From CAMYLR01 sp041577935 (lineage in GTDB: Bacteria > Gemmatimonadota > Gemmatimonadetes > JACCXV01 > JAHWKZ01), in assembly GCA_041577935.1 (NCBI GenBank), contig JBFGIA010000026.1, positions 1-24,008 on the forward strand: 24,008 nucleotides of DNA. The letters are read 5' to 3'. Within the stretch, counting starts at the first letter, position 1, and the number at the start of each line of letters is the position of its first letter. The notes under the pieces are model-generated. The model worked only from the letters and a program-made list of their open reading frames with translations. It was not told the origin of the DNA and did not search any database. Below are positions 6,750 to 14,019 of the stretch, in pieces. The translations under genes and the position numbers were made by a program.

Positions 6750-8542
6750 GCAGTCGCCAGGCGAGCTCGTTCGCGACCGTAGCGTTCGCGTTCGCTCTCA
6801 CGCTACCCGCTCAGGCCCAAGACACCGGCTGGACGATTACCCGGTTTCACGCCGATTACACGGTACTTCCTAATCGTTCACTGGTTGTCGTCGAGACGAT
6901 CGCGGTCGACTTCAACGATCTCAATCGGCACGGCGTCTACCGCGACATCCCGGTGAGGTACAAACGCGTTGTCGGCGATCGTCGAGTCGTGCAGGCGGGG
7001 CGGGTGACTCTCGACCTCGATGTCCAGCAGGTCACCGATGGAAGTGGCAATGAGCGACAGATAAAGATCAGCCGTGAAGGCAACGACATCCGAATTCGAA
7101 TCGGCGATCCCGATCGCACCATCTCTGGCCGGCAGACCTACGTCATTCAGTACACGCTTTCCGGTGGGTTGGGGTTTTTTGATGAGCATGACGAGCTCTA
7201 TTGGCAGGTGACGGGCACCCGCTGGCCGGTCGAGATCGAGCGCGCATCGGCTACGGTGATGCTGCCACAGGCCTCGGCTCGCGCATCCGCCGACGATGAA
7301 GGCTGGTCGGCGTACTGCTACGCTGGGTGGGCGGAGAGCACCAGCAACGCCCGCTGTAGCGCTGAATACCTCGGCAACGGTCAATACACGTACTCGTCGC
7401 AAGGTCTTGACGCCGGCGAAGGGTTGACGCTTGTAGCGGCCTTTCCAAAGGGCGTAATCGCCCCACCGACGAAGGCCGAGCAAACAGCGGGGTGGCTCGT
7501 CCGTTGGGGCCCGGCGCTCTTACCGCTGTTCGCGATCGCGTTCATGTTTCAACTGTGGCAGCGCCGAGGTCGTGAGCCCGATGCGGGCAGCGTGGTCGCG
7601 ACCTGGGAACCGCCGGAGGGGATTCGACCTGGCCCGGCAGGGACACTCGTCGATCAGTGCGCCGACATGGATGATGTCGTCGCCACGGTACTCGATCTCG
7701 CCGTCCGTGGGTACGTGGAGCTTCGTGAAGTTCCACCGGATGGCATTCTAGGGCAGATCGACGCCAATTCGTTCGCCGGGAGAGCATTGAGAACCTTGGG
7801 ATTGTCAGAAAACGACTGGCAACTGATCCAGACCCGCGCCGACACCGACGAGCTCGAGCCGTTCGAAAAACGGGTGCTCACCGGGATTTTCGAGGGCCAA
7901 TCCACGCGTCGGATGTCTGACCTCCACAACGAGTTCTACACCCGCCTGCCACAGATCCATGAGTCGCTGTATGCGGACTTGGTTCGGCAACGGTTGTTTC
8001 CAACCAACCCGCATCGCACCCGCGTCAAGTACCGCTGGATCGGCGGCGCGATCATGGCCGCGGGTGTGGCGATCGGAGCGGCGCTCAGCCATATCGTCTT
8101 GCTCGTCGGCGTCGTGTTGTCCGGACTCGTGGTGTTATTGTTCTCGTTTGCGATGCCAGCGATGACGCCGAAAGGCGCCCAGATGAGGCGTCAACTCAAG
8201 GGGCTCGAGGAGTACATACGCCGTGTCGAGAAGGCTGAGCTGGAGTTCCGACACGCGCCGGAGAAGACCCCTGAGTTGTTCGAGACGCTACTCCCATTTG
8301 CCGTGGCGCTCGATGTGAGCGACATCTGGGTCAAGCAGTTCGAGGGTGTGCTCACAGCCGCACCGGCCTGGTACGGAAGCGACTTGTCGAGCTGGAATTC
8401 GAACGCATTCGGATCACAGATGGCAGGGTTTCAGAGTGCCGCGACGCGTACGTTGGGCTCCGCTCCCGGATCGAGCTCAGGTGGCAGCGGTGGGGGTTCG
8501 GTCGGTGGTGGTGGCGGTGGTGGTGGCGGCGGAAGCTGGTAG
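6746..8542 (+). CDS. DUF2207 domain-containing membrane protein
   Basis: A 598-residue protein with a signal peptide (cleavage likely after AQAQ, residue 25), an extracytoplasmic beta-rich domain (about 26-245: GWTITRFHADYTVLPNRSL, GVYRDIPV), a membrane helix at about 252-271, a cytoplasmic winged-helix-like part, a hydrophobic pair at about 431-472, and a region ending LPFAVALDVSDIWVKQFE. The tail is glycine-rich and ends GGGSW, a trait of this family and of TPM proteins. Start is GTG overlapping lemA, so the two are made together. The function of DUF2207 proteins is unknown; association with LemA suggests an envelope role. The glycine run explains the GGT/GGC repeat at about 8480-8535. Confidence 0.9.
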   Translation: MSSRQASSFATVAFAFALTLPAQAQDTGWTITRFHADYTVLPNRSLVVVETIAVDFNDLNRHGVYRDIPVRYKRVVGDRRVVQAGRVTLDLDVQQVTDGSGNERQIKISREGNDIRIRIGDPDRTISGRQTYVIQYTLSGGLGFFDEHDELYWQVTGTRWPVEIERASATVMLPQASARASADDEGWSAYCYAGWAESTSNARCSAEYLGNGQYTYSSQGLDAGEGLTLVAAFPKGVIAPPTKAEQTAGWLVRWGPALLPLFAIAFMFQLWQRRGREPDAGSVVATWEPPEGIRPGPAGTLVDQCADMDDVVATVLDLAVRGYVELREVPPDGILGQIDANSFAGRALRTLGLSENDWQLIQTRADTDELEPFEKRVLTGIFEGQSTRRMSDLHNEFYTRLPQIHESLYADLVRQRLFPTNPHRTRVKYRWIGGAIMAAGVAIGAALSHIVLLVGVVLSGLVVLLFSFAMPAMTPKGAQMRRQLKGLEEYIRRVEKAELEFRHAPEKTPELFETLLPFAVALDVSDIWVKQFEGVLTAAPAWYGSDLSSWNSNAFGSQMAGFQSAATRTLGSAPGSSSGGSGGGSVGGGGGGGGGGSW

Positions 8543-8546
8543 ACGC

Positions 8547-9017
8547 CTACCCCTGATTCTCGCACGCGTCTGGGAACGCGTCGGGATCGATCAAACACGG
8601 CTGACATAGCTCAAGCACGATCGAGGTCGTCGACTGTATGCGTGGATCCAGCGGCGCACTAGTGCCGCACAAGAACGGAACGACGGGCGAGAACGTGATC
8701 TCCTCCAGCCTCAACGCCCCCGCCTGATTTGGAACAATCACTTCGTCGGTTGCCGTGCGCTGGCCGGCCGGCAACACGACCGTCCCCGCTGTGGTCTCGC
8801 CTATGAACGGCGACGAGAACATGTAGAACGCCCGCATCCGTCCGTCGACCTTGAAGGGCTCGAGGTCGCCGGCGAGTGAGAGCTGCACGGTGACCACCGA
8901 GGTGGCCGCACCCACTCCCTCAGGTCCGGCCGGCTCGTCGTCGCCACACGCGATCAGAATCACGATCGCCAAGCCAAGCGAGCCGAGTCTCACCCCGTGC
9001 CACAACCGGCCACTCAT
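8547..9017 (-). CDS. Predicted lipoprotein, unknown function
   Basis: I do not recognise this 156-residue protein. It has a hydrophobic N-terminus (LGSLGLAIVILIAC) ending in a lipobox, so C24 is probably lipidated and the GDDEPAGPEG stretch after it is a flexible tether. The mature part is beta-rich, with a repeated pattern of alternating hydrophobics, and carries four more cysteines in the C-terminal third (FLCGTS, ELCQPCLID, DACENQG), which could form disulfides in the periplasm. The start ATG overlaps the DUF72 stop in ATGA, so it is coupled to that gene and probably belongs to the dinB transcript. It ends four bases from the convergent DUF2207 gene. Confidence 0.75.
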   Translation of the reverse strand: MSGRLWHGVRLGSLGLAIVILIACGDDEPAGPEGVGAATSVVTVQLSLAGDLEPFKVDGRMRAFYMFSSPFIGETTAGTVVLPAGQRTATDEVIVPNQAGALRLEEITFSPVVPFLCGTSAPLDPRIQSTTSIVLELCQPCLIDPDAFPDACENQG

Positions 9018-9940
9018 GACCCTCCAACGTCGAACAAACCCGGTTGCGCTGGTCGCTCTGCAGCCACATCAGCCAACGCTTCTGGGTATGCAGCGAGCAG
9101 GGATTGGGGCACCGTCACCCGCTCGCCGGTGGCCCAAGCTTTGAGCTGCAACGCGTTCACGACGCCTTGACCCTGATAGTGGTTGTTGGTTATCGCGATC
9201 ACCGTCTCGACGGTCGAATCGTCTGTCGCCCCCTGGATTCGCTCGACCCACGGCGCGAGCTCGTCCTTCTCGTAGAGATAGTCGTACCTCTCGCTCGAGG
9301 GCCGTCCTTCCGCGAACCACGCATCGAAATTTCGTCCGTGGAGGCGAGCGTACGAGATCGGCCCGGTGCGCCGATCGACCGCCTCTAGCGAGCCGGGGTG
9401 AAGCGGCTGGTCGATCATCGCCAAGCTGACCCCGCGCTCGCCCAGCCACTGGAGCACATCTCTATCATCCCACGATTCGTGCCGAACTTCAAGCACCAGC
9501 GGATAGTCATCGAACGTAGCCACGACGTTCTCCAGCCACTGACGCTCTGGCGGCCGGTTTCGGAACGACCACGGAAACTGCACGAGCACGGCGAGCAGCC
9601 GGTCTTCTTCGGCCAGCACGTCGATCCCTTCACGGTAGTCCCTGACATCGACTTGGGCGGGCGGTGCGTCACGTTCGTGGGTGAACCGACGCCACAGCTT
9701 GGCGGTAAACCGGAAGCGTGGGTGGTCTCTCAATCGTTCCACCCAAGCCCTTGTCCACGCCTTGGGTGGTGGACGGTAGAAAGACGTGTTGATCTCGATC
9801 ACGTTGAAGTACTTGGCGAGATACTCGAGGGGGTCGAAGTCGCTCCCGACACCACTCGGGTAGACGACCCCTTTCCAATCCGCGTACGACCACCCGGCGG
9901 GGCCGATGTACAACTTGGGACCTGCGAGCCCACTCATCAT
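9014..9940 (-). CDS. DUF72 domain-containing protein (YecE-like)
   Basis: A 308-residue TIM-barrel-like protein of the DUF72 family. Marks are YIGPAGWSYADWKGVVYP near the N-terminus, EINTSFYRPP, FRFTAKLWRRFTHE, VLVQFPWSFRN, LVLEVRHESW and the late YARLHGRNFDAWF plus ITNNHYQGQGVVNALQL. The biochemical function of the family is unknown. Two tandem ATGs (9940 and 9937) follow a strong GGAGG-rich ribosome site; the first is used here. It lies 13 bases after dinB and overlaps the following lipoprotein gene, so it is likely transcribed with dinB from the SOS-type promoter. This context hints at a role in damage response, but that is inference only. Confidence 0.9.
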   Translation of the reverse strand: MMSGLAGPKLYIGPAGWSYADWKGVVYPSGVGSDFDPLEYLAKYFNVIEINTSFYRPPPKAWTRAWVERLRDHPRFRFTAKLWRRFTHERDAPPAQVDVRDYREGIDVLAEEDRLLAVLVQFPWSFRNRPPERQWLENVVATFDDYPLVLEVRHESWDDRDVLQWLGERGVSLAMIDQPLHPGSLEAVDRRTGPISYARLHGRNFDAWFAEGRPSSERYDYLYEKDELAPWVERIQGATDDSTVETVIAITNNHYQGQGVVNALQLKAWATGERVTVPQSLLAAYPEALADVAAERPAQPGLFDVGGS

Positions 9941-9953
9941 CCCTCCTACCTCC

Positions 9954-11153
9954 CTACTTGTCGGCTGAATCCCGATCGCGGAGCGCCAGCGTCGGACCGC
10001 TGCGAACCGCGTCGGTTCCGTATCGCTTTCGCAATCGGTCGATCGGATCCATCAGTCGATCCCATGCCAGCGCCCGGGGAGAAGCGAACAACTCGAGTTG
10101 CGGGGCCTCTACGACGAGGTTCGAAACACCGACGCCCAGCAGCCGGATCTTCGGTCGAGGTAAACACGCCGCACGGAAGAGTTCGCGTACCGCTTTTGCG
10201 ACCGTTCGATCGCTATCGGTGGGTGACGACAGCGTGATGCTTCGCGCGACAGTTGTGAAATCCTGGTACCGGAACTTCAGCGTCACAGTTCGGGCAGTCA
10301 AATGCTGAGACCGCAAATCGTGACACACGCGCTCGCTCAAGTAGAACAGCATCGCCTCGCAGAACTCGAGATCTGTCGTGTCGGTATCGAACGTGCACTC
10401 GCGGCTCACCGACTTGGGGTGGTCACGACGCGCGACCCGCGTCCCACCCCCACCGGTGACACGGGCCAGAAAATGCGAGCCCTGCTCACCCAGAACACCG
10501 GTCAAGATGGCTTGGTCGAGTCGCGCCAAATCGCCCACCGTCTTCAGATTGTACTTGACTAATCGCTCGCGCGTAGCGGGTCCGATACCGGGTAGACAAC
10601 CCAACGGCAGCGGCGCCAGAAACGCCGCCTCGCGGCCAGGCAGCACTTGCAGGAAACCCTCTGGTTTCGCGAGGTCGGAGGCGATCTTGGCGATCGTCTT
10701 GGTGGTGCCGAGCCCCATCGAAACCGGCAGCCGCGTCCGCTCGAGAATCGCCGAACGAATACGCTCGGCTGTCTGCGCCGGTGGTCCGTGGAGTCGCTCG
10801 GTGCCCGTAAGATCCAGGTACGCCTCATCGATCGAAACCGGTTCGACTGCCGGGGTGAATTTGGCGAACACGCGCCGCACCGCGCGCGCTGCACGCGCAT
10901 ACAGGTCACGATGTCCGGCCACGTACACGCCGTCGGGACAGCGGCGGTACGCTTCGCCGATCGGCATCGCGGAGTGGATGCCAAAAGCCCGTGCTTCATA
11001 CGATGCGGCGGCGACGACACCACGACCGCGGCCTCCCCTCGGGTCGGCGCCGACGACGACGGGCTTGCCGACCAGCGATGGGTCGCGCAACCGTTCGACC
11101 GCTACATAGAAAGCATCAAGATCGACGTGAAGGATCGATCGCGGATCGGGCAC
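9954..11153 (-). CDS. dinB: DNA polymerase IV (Y-family translesion polymerase)
   Basis: A 399-residue Y-family polymerase. The metal-binding aspartates are D11 (HVDLDAFYVAVE) and D109 with E110 (SIDEAYLDL); Y16 sits at the steric-gate position. The finger/palm motif SYEARAFGIHSAMP, thumb helix-hairpin LPGIGPATRERL (187-198) and little-finger domain (about 245-350) follow. QLELF at 352-356 is a beta-clamp-binding motif; a tail of about 40 residues follows it. It bypasses damaged bases with low fidelity. The start is GTG; a well-spaced promoter with a GTTC-N7-GTTC box in its spacer lies directly upstream. It is the first gene of an operon with DUF72 and a lipoprotein. Confidence 0.95.
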   Translation of the reverse strand: MPDPRSILHVDLDAFYVAVERLRDPSLVGKPVVVGADPRGGRGRGVVAAASYEARAFGIHSAMPIGEAYRRCPDGVYVAGHRDLYARAARAVRRVFAKFTPAVEPVSIDEAYLDLTGTERLHGPPAQTAERIRSAILERTRLPVSMGLGTTKTIAKIASDLAKPEGFLQVLPGREAAFLAPLPLGCLPGIGPATRERLVKYNLKTVGDLARLDQAILTGVLGEQGSHFLARVTGGGGTRVARRDHPKSVSRECTFDTDTTDLEFCEAMLFYLSERVCHDLRSQHLTARTVTLKFRYQDFTTVARSITLSSPTDSDRTVAKAVRELFRAACLPRPKIRLLGVGVSNLVVEAPQLELFASPRALAWDRLMDPIDRLRKRYGTDAVRSGPTLALRDRDSADK

Positions 11154-11162
11154 GATGACTAA

Positions 11163-11191
11163 ACTCTACCCGAACAAAAACCGAACGTCAA
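11163..11191 (-). promoter_or_regulatory. dinB promoter
   Basis: On the minus strand TTGACG (11186-11191) and TAGAGT (11163-11168) are separated by exactly 17 bases. The -35 matches TTGACA at five of six positions and the -10 has the T, A, A and T of TATAAT. The -10 ends nine bases before the GTG, so the RNA would start two or three bases before the start codon, and there is no Shine-Dalgarno sequence. Confidence 0.75.
11172..11186 (-). promoter_or_regulatory. Putative SOS (LexA) box in the dinB promoter
   Basis: On the minus strand the sequence is GTTC, seven bases (GGTTTTT), GTTC, a direct repeat that exactly fits the GTTC-N7-GTTC operator known for alphaproteobacterial LexA. It fills the spacer between -35 and -10, where a bound repressor would exclude RNA polymerase. 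The gene controlled, dinB, is a classic SOS target. No lexA gene is in the window. Confidence 0.65.
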
Positions 11192-11221
11192 CGCTATGCT
11201 GTCTGTTGTCTCCCCAACCGG

Positions 11222-11227
11222 TATCAT
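11222..11227 (+). promoter_or_regulatory. Candidate leaderless -10 (TATCAT) of the receiver-like gene
   Basis: TATCAT matches the -10 consensus at five of six positions and is followed by six bases and the ATG at 11234, so transcription would start at the ATG. CTGTCT (11199-11204), 17 bases upstream, is a weak -35. No Shine-Dalgarno is visible. Confidence 0.5.
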
Positions 11228-11233
11228 CGACAC

Positions 11234-11572
11234 ATGGAACACGTGATCCACGTCGCCTGCGATGACCTTTTCTTCCGCGTCAAGATCGAAGCCACCGCGC
11301 GAGCGGCCGGTACCGAAGTGTTATTTGTCGACAGCATCGATGGGCTCGAAGGCGATGGATTGGTGTTGGTCGATCTCAATTATCACAGCATCGATCCGAT
11401 CGGTGCGATCCGACGGCTCAAGTCCAGCTCGGCGACGATGCAAGTGGTAGCGTTCGGCTCACATACGGACCGGGAAGGGCTCAAGGGCGCCCAGGGGGCC
11501 GGCGCGGACCAGGTCATGGCCCGATCGACGTTTGTCGAGCGGTTACCGAAACTGTTGCAGACGCAGGGCTAG
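11234..11572 (+). CDS. Degenerate response-regulator receiver-like domain protein
   Basis: A 112-residue single-domain protein with the alternating beta/alpha pattern of a CheY-like receiver. The acidic pair is D10-D11 (VACDDLFF), the phospho-acceptor candidate is D47 (LVLVDLN), and S76 (VVAFGSH) sits where the switch Ser/Thr is found. The conserved lysine of true receivers is replaced by R97 (VMARSTF), and the spacing is shortened, so it may not be phosphorylated in the normal way. No output domain and no kinase gene are nearby. It is divergent from dinB and convergent with a membrane protein gene. Assignment rests on fold pattern and a few positions, so it is a moderate call; partner unknown. 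Confidence 0.65.
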   Translation: MEHVIHVACDDLFFRVKIEATARAAGTEVLFVDSIDGLEGDGLVLVDLNYHSIDPIGAIRRLKSSSATMQVVAFGSHTDREGLKGAQGAGADQVMARSTFVERLPKLLQTQG

Positions 11573-11585
11573 AGCGTGTGGCCGT

Positions 11586-12293
11586 TCAGCGGCTGAGGGT
11601 CACCGCCAACCCCAGCACCGAGCTCTTTCCGGGGGTTGGTCCAGCGCCGGAGATCTCCACCAGCTCATCACGGTAGCGCGCGGCAAGGTCCAGGTTGGCT
11701 TGGGGCACGCCGCGGTCGATTCGCTGCTGATCCTCGTTCGAGCCCTCCAAAGCACGGTACGCGCGTGTCAAGGCGAACCCAACCCACACGTACTCACTGA
11801 CCGGCATCTCGTGCTCATCGAGCGCCTCGGCGATTGCGGTCCTGGCGTGTGTCAACCCGCGAACGCCAGCGATCACATCCCCAACGCTGGCTTCACCGCC
11901 ACGGTCACCGATCTCACGGCCGCGCTCCTCCAGATCGTCCCACTGCGGCTCGATCCGTCCCCACGCGAGATCGGTAACAGCGAAGAATCGCTCGGCGCGC
12001 GCAGGATCAACGACTCCATCGGCAGGTGGTGAGAAGGGATTCTCAACCTCCAGTCGGTCGATCACCGCGCCGGTCTCGGCCTGACCTTCGATGTCACCCG
12101 ACCATTCCTGAGCCTTACGACGCAGGAACATCCCACCGGCGAGGCTGGCGATGACGATCCCCACGACCACCACCACCGCCAGGATGCCGCAACCAATGGC
12201 GACCTTCACGCCAGTCGACATCCCCTTCTTCGGCGGTGCAGGCGAGGCTGGCTCCTCGGTTGATGACGGACTCGAAGGCGGAATGTCGGTCAT
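11586..12293 (-). CDS. Single-pass membrane protein, unknown function
   Basis: I do not recognise this 235-residue protein. Residues 1-25 are rich in proline, serine and glutamate. A strong membrane helix follows at about 31-54 (VAIGCGILAVVVVVGIVIAS), with basic residues on both sides (KK before, RRK after). The rest is a soluble, acidic, mostly helical domain (about 60-235) with no cysteine or known motif. Topology by charge is unclear. It lies 48 bases downstream of another uncharacterised gene on the same strand and may share its transcript. A weak GGA lies 9 bases before the ATG. Confidence 0.7.
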   Translation of the reverse strand: MTDIPPSSPSSTEEPASPAPPKKGMSTGVKVAIGCGILAVVVVVGIVIASLAGGMFLRRKAQEWSGDIEGQAETGAVIDRLEVENPFSPPADGVVDPARAERFFAVTDLAWGRIEPQWDDLEERGREIGDRGGEASVGDVIAGVRGLTHARTAIAEALDEHEMPVSEYVWVGFALTRAYRALEGSNEDQQRIDRGVPQANLDLAARYRDELVEISGAGPTPGKSSVLGLAVTLSR

Positions 12294-12341
12294 GGGGTAT
12301 CCGTGTCCGAGAAAGACAGTTGTGTCAGCTCAGGAAGAACG

Positions 12342-13037
12342 CTAGAAGTTGCTTGCCCGCGGTGGGCGGCCGATAAACCGGTTCACCGCGTCCAGCACAG
12401 CCCGCACCGCAGCTTCGTGCGGATCGTCGCCGATAAGCGCGGTGCCCAACATTCGCTCTTGATGCAGCTCGTGCCGGCCTTCGACCAAAACGACCATCAC
12501 GTCGCGCTGGAACACGCTCAACAGCTCGAGTCCGGCAACGTAGAACGCCATCTCCTTCTCAACCAGATAGTCGAGCGCCTCTATGACCGCGCGTGCGGAG
12601 GAATACAATCGCCCCTTCGGCGTGTCGGTGTCCCGATGGCTGCCCTCGAAGATAACGTCGCCGAGCTTCAGCTCGACGTGGGCGGTGCACTTGAGTGGTT
12701 CCTCTTGGGTGACCGTCAAACGTTGAAAAACGAGTCGTGGGGCGCGCCCCTTCTTTGGTTCTTCCGCCGCGGGGGGCTCGATCTCGCCCTGGGCGAATGG
12801 TGCGCCCTCTTTGAGGACCGCGATCGACACAATCCGGTGATCGATCGTAAGCTCGAATGCTGTCTTGAGAAGCGTTTCGATGTTGCGCACGATCTGCTTG
12901 GGAGGCAGCGCACCATCGCTGAGGATGTGGATTTCCGACAACCCGGATCCGTCGCCGTTCGTGCGCACCCGGGCGCGAACGACCCCGGTTAGGGTCTGGA
13001 GAAGTTGATCGACTCGTACAGCGTCTAGTTCCGGCAT
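12342..13037 (-). CDS. Conserved-looking two-module protein, unknown function
   Basis: A 231-residue soluble protein that I cannot name. The first module (about 1-85) runs RVRTNGDGSGLSEIHILSD, then PKQIVRNIETLLKTAFELTIDHRIVSIAVL, an alpha/beta pattern. After a charged, proline-rich linker (EIEPPAAEEPKKG) comes a second module with VELKLGDVIFEGS, a helix SSARAVIEALDYLV and the end AVRAVLDAVNRFIG. From memory, similar two-part proteins of unknown role occur in other high-GC bacteria; I could not check this. The ATG at 13037 is chosen over a TTG 60 bases upstream because AAGGTG precedes it at good spacing and the TTG falls in the -35 of its likely promoter. No signal peptide or membrane segment is present. 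Confidence 0.75.
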   Translation of the reverse strand: MPELDAVRVDQLLQTLTGVVRARVRTNGDGSGLSEIHILSDGALPPKQIVRNIETLLKTAFELTIDHRIVSIAVLKEGAPFAQGEIEPPAAEEPKKGRAPRLVFQRLTVTQEEPLKCTAHVELKLGDVIFEGSHRDTDTPKGRLYSSARAVIEALDYLVEKEMAFYVAGLELLSVFQRDVMVVLVEGRHELHQERMLGTALIGDDPHEAAVRAVLDAVNRFIGRPPRASNF

Positions 13038-13208
13038 CCGCTCACCTTCGGCGGCCTGAAGATATTGAGTATAGGGCCCAGGCCCGCCGAGGGGCAAGAT
13101 TCTCGGGCCCGGGCCCTTGCTGGAATGGGTTTCAAAAGCGACTTTTAGTGGTCATCGATTTGCCGATACATTTGATAACGATCCACGATTGAAAGGAAGG
13201 TTCGCTCC
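13038..13208. other. Divergent intergenic region, longest gap in the window
   Basis: About 170 bases between the minus-strand two-module gene and the ferredoxin gene. Its left half holds the minus-strand promoter and the GGGCCC repeats. Its right half (13141-13200) is AT-richer and should contain the ferredoxin promoter; GATAAC and TACATT hexamers occur there but none has a convincing -35. AAGGAAGG at 13193-13200 is the ferredoxin ribosome site, 8 bases before the GTG. Confidence 0.6.
13068..13097 (-). promoter_or_regulatory. Promoter of the two-module hypothetical gene
   Basis: On the minus strand TTGCCC (13092-13097), an 18-base spacer and TATACT (13068-13073) form a plausible sigma-70-type promoter. 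It would give a leader of about 24 bases that includes the AAGGTG ribosome site. Three GGGCCC palindromes lie in and next to it (13074, 13105 and 13111). Confidence 0.5.
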
Positions 13209-13445
13209 GTGACATACGTCATCACCGAGCCTTGCATCGGCCTCAAGGATGCCAGTTGCGTAGAAGTCTGTCCGGTGGATTGCATCTACGAAGGTGAAGA
13301 CATGTACTACATCCATCCTGACGAGTGCATCGAATGCGCCGCCTGCGAACCGGAGTGTCCGGTCGAAGCGATCTTCGCTCTGGAAGATGTGCCGCCGGAG
13401 ATGACGAGGTTCATCTCTGTCAACGCCGAGTTTTTCAATCAATAG
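13209..13445 (+). CDS. 7Fe ferredoxin ([3Fe-4S][4Fe-4S])
   Basis: A 78-residue ferredoxin. By comparison with the Azotobacter FdI pattern, C9, C17 and C50 would hold the [3Fe-4S] cluster, C21, C40, C43 and C46 the [4Fe-4S] cluster, and C25 is the extra free cysteine (VCPVDCIYEG). The second motif reads CIECAACEPECP. The tail is acidic and short, unlike the longer FdI of Azotobacter and more like those of actinobacteria and Thermus. It is a low-potential cytoplasmic electron carrier; its partner is not in view. Start is GTG after AAGGAAGG. It lies four bases before bioY, so the two are probably co-transcribed. Confidence 0.93.
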   Translation: MTYVITEPCIGLKDASCVEVCPVDCIYEGEDMYYIHPDECIECAACEPECPVEAIFALEDVPPEMTRFISVNAEFFNQ

Positions 13446-13449
13446 GACG

Positions 13450-14007
13450 ATGAGCACACACTCCACGTCAACGGCTCTTGGTCTTTCGGGCTGGGTTCGA
13501 GCGCAGCCCACGCACCGCGTGTTGGGCATCGCCGCGTTCGCTTTGCTGACCGCGGTCGGCGCCCTGATTCGGATCCCGCTGCCGTTCACGCCGGTGCCGA
13601 TCACACTGCAGACTTTGTTCGTACTGCTGGCGGGCGTTTACCTGGGCGGCCGCGACGGCGCCCTGAGCCAGCTCACCTACCTTGGTTTGGGAGCGATCGG
13701 TCTGCCGCTTTTTGCTGGGAGTGGCGGGTTGCTCGGCGCGACCGGTGGTTTCCTGCTCTCGTTCCCGATTGCGGCTTTGCTCGTCGGCGCGTTGCTCAGA
13801 CCCGGCGATTCAGCGTGGCGGGCGATTCCGGTGCTCATCGCCGCCAATCTCGTAATCTTTGGTCTTGGCGCTTCGTGGCTGGCACGAACGCTCGACGCGA
13901 GCGCGACACAAGCGTTATCGCTGGCTGTGGTACCGTTTCTGCCCGGCGCCGCTCTGAAGCTCGCCGTAGTGACCGGACTCGTGGCCCGCCCACCGTTCAC
14001 TAGGTAG
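13450..14007 (+). CDS. bioY: Biotin transporter BioY (ECF transporter S component)
   Basis: A 185-residue integral membrane protein with about six hydrophobic segments. Family marks are GALIRIPLPFTPVPITLQTLFVLLAG near residues 35-60, YLGLGAIGLPLFAG and GGLLGATGGFLLSFP. The usual GPTGGYL is changed to GATGGFL. It binds biotin and works with shared EcfA/EcfT energising subunits, none of which are here, so it is either a group II type using shared modules elsewhere or works alone, as some BioY proteins are reported to. It follows the ferredoxin gene by four bases with AGGA ahead of the ATG. No biotin operator or riboswitch is seen. It converges on aspartate ammonia-lyase. Confidence 0.92.
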   Translation: MSTHSTSTALGLSGWVRAQPTHRVLGIAAFALLTAVGALIRIPLPFTPVPITLQTLFVLLAGVYLGGRDGALSQLTYLGLGAIGLPLFAGSGGLLGATGGFLLSFPIAALLVGALLRPGDSAWRAIPVLIAANLVIFGLGASWLARTLDASATQALSLAVVPFLPGAALKLAVVTGLVARPPFTR

Positions 14008-14019
14008 CGCGACCTCGGC

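Noticed and set aside
8480..8540. GGT/GGC-rich repeat
   Set aside because: It encodes the glycine-rich tail ending GGGSW that is usual for DUF2207 proteins, so it is not an independent repeat element.
12300..12341. GACA-CAAC-TGTC hairpin followed by TTTCT between the two uncharacterised genes
   Set aside because: A four-base stem is too weak for a terminator, and the T-run is interrupted.
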